Notes under the pieces: model-generated | Told to the model about the DNA's origin: nothing | The model's database searches: none | Seen by the model: the letters and a program-made list of their open reading frames with translations, nothing else | Part shown: positions 16,618 through 24,695 of the stretch, piece by piece | How positions within the stretch are numbered: position 1 is the first letter of the stretch | Layout: each line of letters opens with the position of its first letter | Program-made: the position numbers and the translations under genes | Origin: CAYLUN01 sp964386865 | GTDB lineage: Bacteria; Verrucomicrobiota; Kiritimatiellia; RFP12; UBA1067 | NCBI GenBank assembly: GCA_964386865.1 | Contig: CAYLUN010000005.1 | Span: forward strand, 72,741 to 136,740 | Direction: 5' to 3' | Length of the DNA stretch: 64,000 bases

Positions 16618-19600
16618 TCACACCGCCTGCACGGCGTGGAAGACCGAGGTGAGGCGTGCGTCGGCGTCCTTGCCTTTGAGCACGGGCAGGCGGCCCTTGT
16701 GCAAGAGCGGCGAGCGTTCGTGCAGGCGGTAGAGGTGGATCTTGTTCTCGCGCGTCTCGATGCGGCCGAGCCGCTTCTGCGCCGCCAGCACGCGCAGCTC
16801 GGTAATGCGCAAGAGCCGCAGCACGGCGCCGGGCGGCTTGCCGTAACGGTCCGCGAGCTCGTCGCGCAGCGCCCGCACCTCTTTCGCGGTGACGGCCTCG
16901 GCGATGCGGCGGTGCAGGATCATGCGGTGCGCCTCGTCTTCAATGTACCCGTACGGCAGGCAGGCCGAGCTGCCGGGCTCGATCGCGCCGGGCGAAAAGT
17001 CGAGGAAATCGAGCGCGAGGTCGACGTCCACCAGCAGCGGCGGCGCTTCGCCCTTCATACGCGCGATGGTGCGCCTCAGCAGCTGGCAGTAGAGGCCGAA
17101 GCCGATGGCCGCGATGTGGCCGCTCTGCGCCGCGCCCAGCAGGTTGCCCGCCCCGCGGATCTCGAGGTCGCGCAGGGCGAGGTTGAAGCCCGCGCCGAGG
17201 CCGCTGTGCTTCTGCAAGGCGGCGATGCGCTGCCGCGCGTCTTCGTCCACGTGGCCGTACTCGGGCAACAGCAGCCACGCGTAGCCCTTCTGCGACGAGC
17301 GGCCGACGCGGCCGCGGAGCTGGTAGAGGTCGGCGATGCCGAAGCGGTCCGCGCGGTGGACGAGGATCGTGTTGGCGCGCGGGATGTCGAGCCCGCTCTC
17401 GACGATCGTCGTGCAGAGCAGCACGTCGATCTCGCCGGACTCGAACTCGCGCATGATGCGGGCGAGCGTGTTGGAGGGCATCTGTCCGTGCGCGACCGCG
17501 ATGCGGGCCTCGGGAACCAGCTTCTCCAGGCGGCTTTCCATCAGCCCGATGGTCACGACGCGGTTGTAGAGGAAGTAGACCTGCCCGCTGCGGTTCAGCT
17601 CGTGGCGGATCGCGGTGCGGATCACGGAGTCGGCGTCGCGGGCGACCTTGGTCTCGACGGCCACGCGCTCGCGCGGCGGCGTCTGCAGGAGGCTCATGTC
17701 CCGCGCACCGGTCATGCTCATGTAGAGCGTGCGCGGGATCGGCGTGGCGGAGAGCGTCAGCACGTCCACGACCTGCCGCACCTGCTTGAGCCGCTCCTTG
17801 TGCGTGACGCCGAAGCGTTGCTCCTCGTCGATGATCAGCAGCCCGAGGTTCTTGAACGACACGTCGCCGCCGAGCAGCGCGTGGGTGCCGATCACGATGT
17901 CGACGTGGCCGTTGCGCACGTCGGAGAGCACGCGCTTGCGCTTGGCGTGCGTGTGGAAGCGGCTGACCACCTCGATTCTGACGGGATAGGCGGACATGCG
18001 GTCGGTGAAGGTCTCGTAGTGCTGCTCGGCGAGCACGGTGGTGGGCACGAGCACGGCGACCTGCCGGCCGTTCATGACGGCGATGAAGGCCGCGCGCATC
18101 GCGATCTCGGTCTTGCCGTAGCCCGCGTCGCCGCAAATGAGCCGGTCCATGGGGCGCGAGGCCGCCATGTCGCGCTTGACGTCCGCGATGACCTTTTCCT
18201 GGTCAACGGTCTCTTGATAGGGGAAGGCCGCCTCGAACTCGTGCAGCCAGGGCGGCTCGGCGTTGAAGGAGAGGCCCTCGACCACGTTGCGTCGGGCCTG
18301 GGTCTCCAGCAGCGACGCGGCGAGGTCGGCGACCGCGCGCTCGGCGTCGGCCTTCTCGCGTGTCCAGCGCTTGCCGCCGAGTCGGTGGAGCTTGGCCTTG
18401 TGGCCGCCCACGCCGACGTAGCGGCTGAGCAGGTGCGCGTGTGACACGGGCACGTGGAGCTTGGCGCCCTCGGCGTACTCGATGGTGAAGACCTCGGAGC
18501 GGTGGCCGTCCACCTCGACCTCGGTGGAGCCGAGGAAGCGGCCGATGCCGTGGTCGACGTGCACCACGAGGTCGCCGGGCTCGAGGTCGGCGGCGTTCTC
18601 CACGCGGCCGCCGCGCGCGGCGGCCGGCGCGGCGGGCCGCCGCTGCGCCTGCTTGCGCACGGTGTAGAGGTCGGGCTGGGCTGCGACCGTCAGGCCGGGC
18701 ATCGCGAAGCCGCCGGAGAGCGAGGCGCGGCGGATCTGGATGCGCGAGTCGGGGCCGAGTTCGCGCGCCAGCAGCTCGCAGGTGCCGGCCGTGTCGGCGC
18801 AGACGATGACCGTCTCTCCGGCTGCTGCGCGTCGCTCGAAGTCGTCGAGCAGCCGCTTGCGCGCGCTGGCCAGCAGTTCGGGGTGGTGCGCCTCGCCCGC
18901 GCCAAATTCCGCGAGGCCGGGCAGCGCCGCGATCTCCAGCGCGGCGGCGGGCGTGTGGGCCGGGGGCGGGTCGCCGGAGAAGAGCTGGAGCCACGGCTCG
19001 CGCGCCTCGACGCGGGCTTCGAGCTGGCCCCACGAAAGCGGCTGGCGGATTTCCTCGGGCGGGACGAGCACGCCGGCCCGGAGGCGGTCGTGGTCGAGCC
19101 ACAGGACGGCGGCGTGCGGCGGCAGCAGGTCGGCGAGCTGCACCGTGGCGAGGTCGCTCTCGGAACACGGCGGCAGCCAGACCGCCTCGCCCTTCTCGAC
19201 GGAGCACTGCGTGGCGGGGTCGAAGGTGCGCAGCGATTCCAGCTCCGCTCCGAAAAACTCCGCCCGCCACGGTGCGGGAGCGGCCGGCGGCCACACGTCG
19301 AGCAGGCCGCCGCGCACGGCCAGGCGGCCGGGCGCGTCGACGTCCATGACGCGCTCGTAGCCGGCGGCGACGAGCTGCGCGATCAGGGCGTCGAACGGAA
19401 AGTGCATGCCCACGCGCAGCGTCACGGAGGCCTTTTCGACGGCGTCGGGGTCGGGCGCGGGCTGCAAGAGTGCGGAGATTGACGTGACGATGACGGAGGG
19501 TGTTGAATGTTGAGCGTTGAGCGTTGAATGTTGAGCGCTGAGCGTTCGGATTACGCTTAAACGCGTGCCGGCCGTTTCGGCATCCTGCTCCATCTGCTGC

Positions 19601-19842
19601 GGGTAGAGCGCGGGCGTCACGCCGCTCTCGCGGCCCAGCGCGCAGAGGTCGCCGTAGACGCGCTCGAGCTCGGCGGGGCCGGCCGTGACGGCCAGCGCGA
19701 AGCGGGCGGGCGACTGGCGGGCGAGCGCGGCGGCCGCCAGAGCCGCGCCGGCGCCGGGCAGAGCGGGCGCGGCCAGGCGCGCGGCCTTGCGCGGCAAGGC
19801 GGGCGTCAGCAGGTCGGCGAAGAGCTGTGACAGGGAAGGCAC
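16618..19842 (-). CDS. mfd: Transcription-repair coupling factor Mfd
   Basis: 1074 residues, slightly short of the 1150 usual for the family. Domains in order: UvrB-like N-terminal module (about 1-340), the CarD-type RNA-polymerase-interacting domain (LEPGDLVVHVDHGIGRFLG, about 430), and the RecG-like translocase with Walker A GDAGYGKTE, DEEQ, TLSATPIPRT and GLDIPRANTILV followed by QLRGRVGRS. The C-terminal TRCF domain includes DELADRYGKPP. Mfd removes RNA polymerase stalled at DNA damage and recruits UvrA, so it is cytoplasmic. A segment of about 17 residues (about 98-115, containing SAQHSTLNAQHS) falls where homologues have a short loop; its DNA is the dispersed repeat at 19501-19550. All motor motifs are intact, so the insertion seems tolerated. 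Confidence 0.96.
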   Translation of the reverse strand: MPSLSQLFADLLTPALPRKAARLAAPALPGAGAALAAAALARQSPARFALAVTAGPAELERVYGDLCALGRESGVTPALYPQQMEQDAETAGTRLSVIRTLSAQHSTLNAQHSTPSVIVTSISALLQPAPDPDAVEKASVTLRVGMHFPFDALIAQLVAAGYERVMDVDAPGRLAVRGGLLDVWPPAAPAPWRAEFFGAELESLRTFDPATQCSVEKGEAVWLPPCSESDLATVQLADLLPPHAAVLWLDHDRLRAGVLVPPEEIRQPLSWGQLEARVEAREPWLQLFSGDPPPAHTPAAALEIAALPGLAEFGAGEAHHPELLASARKRLLDDFERRAAAGETVIVCADTAGTCELLARELGPDSRIQIRRASLSGGFAMPGLTVAAQPDLYTVRKQAQRRPAAPAAARGGRVENAADLEPGDLVVHVDHGIGRFLGSTEVEVDGHRSEVFTIEYAEGAKLHVPVSHAHLLSRYVGVGGHKAKLHRLGGKRWTREKADAERAVADLAASLLETQARRNVVEGLSFNAEPPWLHEFEAAFPYQETVDQEKVIADVKRDMAASRPMDRLICGDAGYGKTEIAMRAAFIAVMNGRQVAVLVPTTVLAEQHYETFTDRMSAYPVRIEVVSRFHTHAKRKRVLSDVRNGHVDIVIGTHALLGGDVSFKNLGLLIIDEEQRFGVTHKERLKQVRQVVDVLTLSATPIPRTLYMSMTGARDMSLLQTPPRERVAVETKVARDADSVIRTAIRHELNRSGQVYFLYNRVVTIGLMESRLEKLVPEARIAVAHGQMPSNTLARIMREFESGEIDVLLCTTIVESGLDIPRANTILVHRADRFGIADLYQLRGRVGRSSQKGYAWLLLPEYGHVDEDARQRIAALQKHSGLGAGFNLALRDLEIRGAGNLLGAAQSGHIAAIGFGLYCQLLRRTIARMKGEAPPLLVDVDLALDFLDFSPGAIEPGSSACLPYGYIEDEAHRMILHRRIAEAVTAKEVRALRDELADRYGKPPGAVLRLLRITELRVLAAQKRLGRIETRENKIHLYRLHERSPLLHKGRLPVLKGKDADARLTSVFHAVQAV
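19501..19550. repeat. Dispersed TTGAGCGTTGAA-type repeat inside mfd
   Basis: The + strand carries successive units TGTTGAATGT, TGAGCGTTGA, GCGTTGAATG and TTGAGCGCTGAGCG. These match the units of the intergenic block at 4103-4194, including TTGAGCGTT and TTGAGCGC. In the mfd frame (minus strand) the stretch encodes a Ser/Asn/Gln/His-rich segment unlike the rest of the protein. Confidence 0.8.
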
Positions 19843-19924
19843 GGTCAGAGTATGGTAGCCGAACCGCCTCGGGATGTCGAATGGGGACGGCCGGGCTCAG
19901 CGTTTTCTCGCTTTCCTCCCTTGC

Positions 19925-19954
19925 TTGACGGGCTTTCGGAATCCGTGCGATACT
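19925..19954 (+). promoter_or_regulatory. Sigma70-like promoter of the 19995 glycosidase-like gene
   Basis: TTGACG (19925-19930), 18-bp spacer, GATACT (19949-19954); -35 and -10 match 5/6 and 4/6. Transcription would begin near 19961, about 34 nt before the chosen GTG start. The same TTGACG-N18-GATAxT layout precedes the PATR gene. Confidence 0.6.
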
Positions 19955-19994
19955 CATTTCAATACAAACCGTGGCAGGCAGGCGAGGAGGGTGT

Positions 19995-22900
19995 GTGACC
20001 GCAGGCGCAAAAGGCAAGTTGCTGTTGACGCTGGTAGCCGCTGGTGCGCTGGCGGCGTCCGGCGCGACGCGTCTGGCGCTGGGCGATGCGGCTGCAACAG
20101 CCTCTTCGGCGACCGCCGGACGAGAGGCCAAGTACGCCGTCAACGGCGCGGGCCTGTCCGGCAGCCGGCATACGAACACCGCCGACTCCGTCGCTTGGCA
20201 GAGCGCGACGCTGACGTCCACGGTCTCCGGCCAGTGGTTCCGCGTCGACTTGGGCCAGGTGGTTCCGCTCGACCATTTCAAGCTCTGGAACTACAACTAC
20301 TGGAGCGCGTCGTCCTCGCCCACCAACCGCGGCTTGCGGGACGTTGAGGTCTATCTCTCCAGCCTCGGCGCGACGCCCGGCACGAATTTCAGCGACGCGT
20401 CGCAGTGGACGCGCGTGGGCAACAAGATCACCTTTGCGAAGGCGCCGGGGCTCAACACCTACGCCGGCGAGCCGGACGTCAGCCTGCTGGGCTTGCAGGG
20501 GCGCTGGCTGGCGCTACGCGTGCTGTCCAACTACAACATGGCCGATTTCCGCGTGGGCTTCAGCGAACTTCAGGTCTTCAAAGAGGACTTGCCGATCACG
20601 GCGTGCGTGCTGACCAACGTATCCGCAGTCGAGACAGGGCCAGCCTCTGCGTTCGTGGCGTGGACGGCTCCGACCAACGCCGGGGTGGTCGCCGGCTACC
20701 GCGTGTTCCGGGACGGGACGCTGCTCGGCTCGAGTGGCACCACGAACTTCAGCGATGAGGGTCCGCTGGACCGCTATCGGTCCTACGCGTACAGCGTTTC
20801 AGCCTACGACGCCGCAGGCCACGAATCAGCCCGTAGCGACAGCGCTGCTTTTGCGTACCGACGGTTCCCCTTCACGATCCCGTGGGACGACGCCGAGACA
20901 AACAACGTCGCCGACATGAGCGCGCTGTCCGAAGGGCCGGCGGACGCATGGGTCACGGCGAATAGCGGGCATCTCGAGGCGGACGGTTTGCCGATCCGGT
21001 TTCTCGGCGTGAACATGGTTTTTGCGGCGGCGTTTCCGGACCACGCGTCGGCTGGCCCGCTTGCGGCGCGGCTGGCCAAGCTCGGCGTGAACTGCGTGCG
21101 TTTTCACCACATGGACATGAGCGTCGCGCCGAGAGGCATCTTCACGAATGTGTCCAGCAGCAGTTCCGCCTACCTGCGTACCCTTGACCCGACGCAGCTG
21201 GACAACCTCGACTTCTTCATCGCCCGGCTCAAAGACCGCGGCATTTACGCCAACCTCAACCTCCACGTCAGCCGCAGCTACCCCGGCTACCCCACCAACG
21301 GCGTGCCGAGCTATTTCAAGGGCGTTGACAATTACATGCCGGGGCTGGTGGCGCTTCAGCGCGAATTCGCCCGCGACCTGCTCACGCACGTCAACCCCTA
21401 CACGGCGAACGCCTACGCCGACGAGCCGGCGCTCGCCTTCATCGAAGTGAACAACGAGAACGGCCTCATCTACGAATGGCTGCGGGGCTCCTTCGGGCCA
21501 GGTCTCCACACGAATTACGTGAACGAGCTGACCGCGCAGTGGAACGCGTGGCTCTCGGCCGCGTATGCCGACACCGTCGCGCTGAGCAACGCGTGGGCGC
21601 CCGCCGCCGGACAGCCCTACGGCACTGAACTCCTGACCAACGGCGCCTTTGCCACTGGCACCTTGGCGGCTTGGGCGGCGCAGGCCGAGGCGCCCGCCGC
21701 CGTCTCCACGCAGCTCGTCGCGGGCGCTGCGCCTGTCGGCGGCTACGCGGTGCGGCTCGGCGTCACGTCCGCAGGCGCGGTGCGGCTTGCGCAGGGCGGC
21801 CTCGCGGTCGCGTCGAATCGGCCGTACACGGTCTCGTTCTGGGCGAAGGCCGAGCCGCCGCGCGCGGCCAGCGTCGGCTTCGCCCGGAGCCAGCCGCCGG
21901 GCCTGTCGCTCGGCGCGGCGCCAGTCGCGCTGGCCGCCGACTGGCAGACGTACACGCTGGTGCTGGAGCCTAGCGGCAGCGCGACGAACAGCCTGTTCGC
22001 CGTGGAGGGGCTGGGCGTGCAGACGGGCGCGGTGTGGTTCGCGGGCCTCTCCGCGCAGACCGGCAACGCGCTGCTCGGGCCGTCGTACGCCTGCGCGGAG
22101 GGGCTCTCCAGCGCCGAGCTGCTGGTCAACGGCAACTTCGCTGCGGGCTTTGTTTCGCCGTGGTCGTTCCAAGTCAGCGCGCCCGCCGCCGCGAGCCGGC
22201 TGATCGTCCCGAACGGCGCGCCGGATGGGAGTCACGCCTTGGAGATCAACATCGCCACCAACGATGCGACCACGTGGCATGTGCAGTATTACCAGAGCAA
22301 TCTCCACCTGACGAACGGGCAGCCCTATACGCTGACGTTCTGGGCCAAGACCGAGCTTCAGCGCACGGTTGCCCTCAACCTGATGCAGCAAAGCGGCGCG
22401 TACGTGGGCCTCGCCTCCGCGACGGTCACACTTTCGACGAACTGGCAGGTCCACACGGTTGTCATGACGCCCAGCGCGACCGAGTACAACGCGCGGCTGA
22501 GCGTGAGCGGCCTCGCCTCGCAGACCGGGCGGGTCTGGTTCGCCGCGCACTCGCTGCGTACGGGCTCGCCGTCGGTCGGCCTGCCCGCGGGCGAGGCGCT
22601 GGGCCGTGCGAGCCTCGTCTCGGACAAGGCAGCACTGGCCTTGCGCACGCGCGGCGTTCAGCGCGACTGGATGCGGTTCCTGTGGGACACGGAGCGCGCC
22701 TACTGGACGGGCATGCGCGACTATATCCGGAGCACGCTCGGCGCGAAATCCCTGCTGATCGGCACGCAGACCTCCTACAGCCCGCCGCTCCTGCAGGCCG
22801 AGTTCGACGTCGTGGACAGCCACGGCTACTGGCAGCACCCGTCGTTTCCCAACAGGCCGTGGGACTCGAACGACTACACCGTGAGGAACCAGCCCATGAC

Positions 22901-24317
22901 CGGCGACGCCGCGGGCGGCAATATCCCCAGCCGGGCGCAGACACGCGTGTCCGGCAAGCCGTTCATCTGCACGGAGTTCAACCACCCCGCGCCGCTCACG
23001 TACACCGCGGAGGCGCTGCCGCTCAACGCCGCCTACGCCGCGCACCAGCAGTGGGACGGGATCTTCGTCTTCCAGTATCACGACACCACTAACTGGAGCC
23101 AAGGGTACTTCAGCAGTTACTTTTCGTCCGCACGCGAGCCCGCCAAGCTCACCACCTACCCCTTCGCCGCGGCGGCGCTGCGCCGCAGCGACGTCTCGGC
23201 GGCGGCCGGCGAGGCGCGCGTCACCGTCCCGCTCGACGTCGCGCTCGCCCGGATCGCGCAGACCGACGTCTCGCTCGGCACGACCGATTTCGGCGTGGAC
23301 AGCCGGCTCGCGCTGTGCCGGCGCCTTTCCATCTGTACGGGCGCGGCCGCGTCGGTCTGCGCCCCGTGGCGCGACACCAACGCCGCCGCCCTCGTCAGCG
23401 ACACGGGCGAGTTGTCGTGGGGCACATCGCAGCGGGTCGTCACGGTCCGCGCGCCGCTGGCCAAGGCCATCATCGGCGACGCCGACGGCCAGGCCTTCGA
23501 CCTCGGCCACGGCGTCGTCGTCACGCCCGGCGAAACGATGCAGCGCGACGGCTGGTGTGCGCTGACGCTCGTGGCGCGGGACGGCGCGGGCTTCCAGAGC
23601 CCCGGCAGCCGCATCCTGCTGACGGCCACGGGCTACACCGACAACCACCGGCAAATCTGGAGCCCAGGCCTAGGGCCGACCAACGCCACGTCGATGGTCG
23701 CCTCGACCAACTGGGGCGGCGCGCCGACGCTGCTGGAGGGCATCAGCGCCACGGTTTCGCTCAGCCGCCCCGCGACGTCCGTCAGCGTCTGGGCGCTTGA
23801 CGAGCGCGGCGTGCGTAAGGCCGGGGTGCCGGTCGCGGATGTCGGCGGGCGCGCGACGTTCGAGATCGGGCGGGCCTACGCGACGGCGTGGTATGAGATC
23901 CTGCTCGCGGCCACGCGGCAGGAGGCGCCGTTCGAGTTCTGGAAGGCCGACCATTTCACGGCGGCCGAACTCGCCGACCCGGCGGTCAGCGGGCCCGAGG
24001 CCGACCCCGACGGCGACGGGCTCGCCAACCTCTTCGAGTACGCGCTCGGCACCGACCCGCTCGGCCTCGGCGTGGGCGGCCGGTATGTGGCGGGGTTGGC
24101 CGCAGACGGCCTCGATGATTTTCTGACGGTGTCGGCGGTGCGTAACCCCGACGCGACGGACGTCCTGTTCGCGGCCGACGTCAGCGACGACCTCGCGCGC
24201 TGGACGAACGACGTGACCGTGCTGCAAGACGATCCTGCCGCCTTCAGCGCCCGCGACAACACGCCGGTCTCAGCCGCCCCCCGCCGCTTCCTGCGCCTCA
24301 AGGTCATTCGGCCGTAA
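19995..24317 (+). CDS. Large secreted clan-A-like glycosidase with discoidin, FnIII and nested CBM domains
   Basis: About 1440 residues. The GTG at 19995 is preferred: AGGAGG precedes it, though at only 4 nt; a GTG at 19971 is in frame but has no ribosome-binding site. Order: signal peptide; discoidin/F5-8-type domain (WFRVDLGQVVPLDHFKLW); fibronectin III (SAFVAWTAPTNAGVVAGYRV); a TIM-barrel glycosidase starting at FLGVNMVF with acid/base region FIEVNNENGL; two tandem CBM_4_9-like domains (about residues 545-870; ELLTNGAFATG and ELLVNGNFAAG); the rest of the barrel (DVVDSHGYWQHPSF, FICTEFNHP as likely nucleophile strand); beta domains; and a short DPDGDGLANLFEYALGTDP motif at the end. The CBMs interrupt the barrel. 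It is related to the proteins at 35038 and 42213. Polysaccharide substrate unknown. A promoter lies at 19925. Confidence 0.85.
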   Translation: MTAGAKGKLLLTLVAAGALAASGATRLALGDAAATASSATAGREAKYAVNGAGLSGSRHTNTADSVAWQSATLTSTVSGQWFRVDLGQVVPLDHFKLWNYNYWSASSSPTNRGLRDVEVYLSSLGATPGTNFSDASQWTRVGNKITFAKAPGLNTYAGEPDVSLLGLQGRWLALRVLSNYNMADFRVGFSELQVFKEDLPITACVLTNVSAVETGPASAFVAWTAPTNAGVVAGYRVFRDGTLLGSSGTTNFSDEGPLDRYRSYAYSVSAYDAAGHESARSDSAAFAYRRFPFTIPWDDAETNNVADMSALSEGPADAWVTANSGHLEADGLPIRFLGVNMVFAAAFPDHASAGPLAARLAKLGVNCVRFHHMDMSVAPRGIFTNVSSSSSAYLRTLDPTQLDNLDFFIARLKDRGIYANLNLHVSRSYPGYPTNGVPSYFKGVDNYMPGLVALQREFARDLLTHVNPYTANAYADEPALAFIEVNNENGLIYEWLRGSFGPGLHTNYVNELTAQWNAWLSAAYADTVALSNAWAPAAGQPYGTELLTNGAFATGTLAAWAAQAEAPAAVSTQLVAGAAPVGGYAVRLGVTSAGAVRLAQGGLAVASNRPYTVSFWAKAEPPRAASVGFARSQPPGLSLGAAPVALAADWQTYTLVLEPSGSATNSLFAVEGLGVQTGAVWFAGLSAQTGNALLGPSYACAEGLSSAELLVNGNFAAGFVSPWSFQVSAPAAASRLIVPNGAPDGSHALEINIATNDATTWHVQYYQSNLHLTNGQPYTLTFWAKTELQRTVALNLMQQSGAYVGLASATVTLSTNWQVHTVVMTPSATEYNARLSVSGLASQTGRVWFAAHSLRTGSPSVGLPAGEALGRASLVSDKAALALRTRGVQRDWMRFLWDTERAYWTGMRDYIRSTLGAKSLLIGTQTSYSPPLLQAEFDVVDSHGYWQHPSFPNRPWDSNDYTVRNQPMTGDAAGGNIPSRAQTRVSGKPFICTEFNHPAPLTYTAEALPLNAAYAAHQQWDGIFVFQYHDTTNWSQGYFSSYFSSAREPAKLTTYPFAAAALRRSDVSAAAGEARVTVPLDVALARIAQTDVSLGTTDFGVDSRLALCRRLSICTGAAASVCAPWRDTNAAALVSDTGELSWGTSQRVVTVRAPLAKAIIGDADGQAFDLGHGVVVTPGETMQRDGWCALTLVARDGAGFQSPGSRILLTATGYTDNHRQIWSPGLGPTNATSMVASTNWGGAPTLLEGISATVSLSRPATSVSVWALDERGVRKAGVPVADVGGRATFEIGRAYATAWYEILLAATRQEAPFEFWKADHFTAAELADPAVSGPEADPDGDGLANLFEYALGTDPLGLGVGGRYVAGLAADGLDDFLTVSAVRNPDATDVLFAADVSDDLARWTNDVTVLQDDPAAFSARDNTPVSAAPRRFLRLKVIRP

Positions 24318-24695
24318 ACGGATACTTCGGCTGTAATCGGTTTGGCGACGGGGGGCTGGCAGTCGGATGCGAGGTGAGGTGGAAGCGTCTGCCCTGTCGT
24401 CACGGCGCTGTGTCGCCGGAAGAGCGGTTTGCCCTGTAGTTCCGGCGCTGTGTCGCCGGAAGAGTGTTCCTGCGGGGCTTTCGCATCCTCTCCGCCGACG
24501 CAGCGGCGGAGCTACAGGCTTCGCAAGCCCGGTTGGTCGGGCGTGTCCTCCCTCCAGGCTCTCACAGGCCTGTGACGACGACGCTTCCGCTTCTCCTCGC
24601 GCCATGCTGCCCGTCCCCTGCGGACAAGCGGCGCTTGTCCTGTTGGCCTATGACGAGACCGTCAAGAAAGATGGCGTGTCCGTGTGAGACCATCC
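24318..24695. repeat. Cluster of palindromic repeats between convergent genes
   Basis: This 378-bp spacer holds no credible gene. Copies of a GTAGYTCCGCCGC-type element: 24392-24424 (CGGCGCTGTGTCGCCGGAAG), 24431-24464 (CCTGTAGTTCCGGCG then the same core), and an inverted copy at 24491-24518 ending in GGCGGAGCTACAGG. Further palindromes: TCACAGGCCTGTGA (24562-24575, perfect) and GGACAAGCG/CGCTTGTCC (24622-24640). The stems could act as bidirectional terminators or RNA-stabilising structures. Confidence 0.8.

Noticed and set aside
16486..18444. Long open frame on the plus strand, antisense to mfd
   Set aside because: Arg/His/Val-rich translation without motifs; it mirrors the codon pattern of mfd in GC-rich DNA. 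Similar antisense frames lie over 11409-12998, 20826-23654, 39398-41593 and 42531-44138.
19995..24317. SusC/SusD-type polysaccharide utilisation locus around the large glycosidases
   Set aside because: No TonB-dependent receptor or SusD-like gene is present anywhere in the window.
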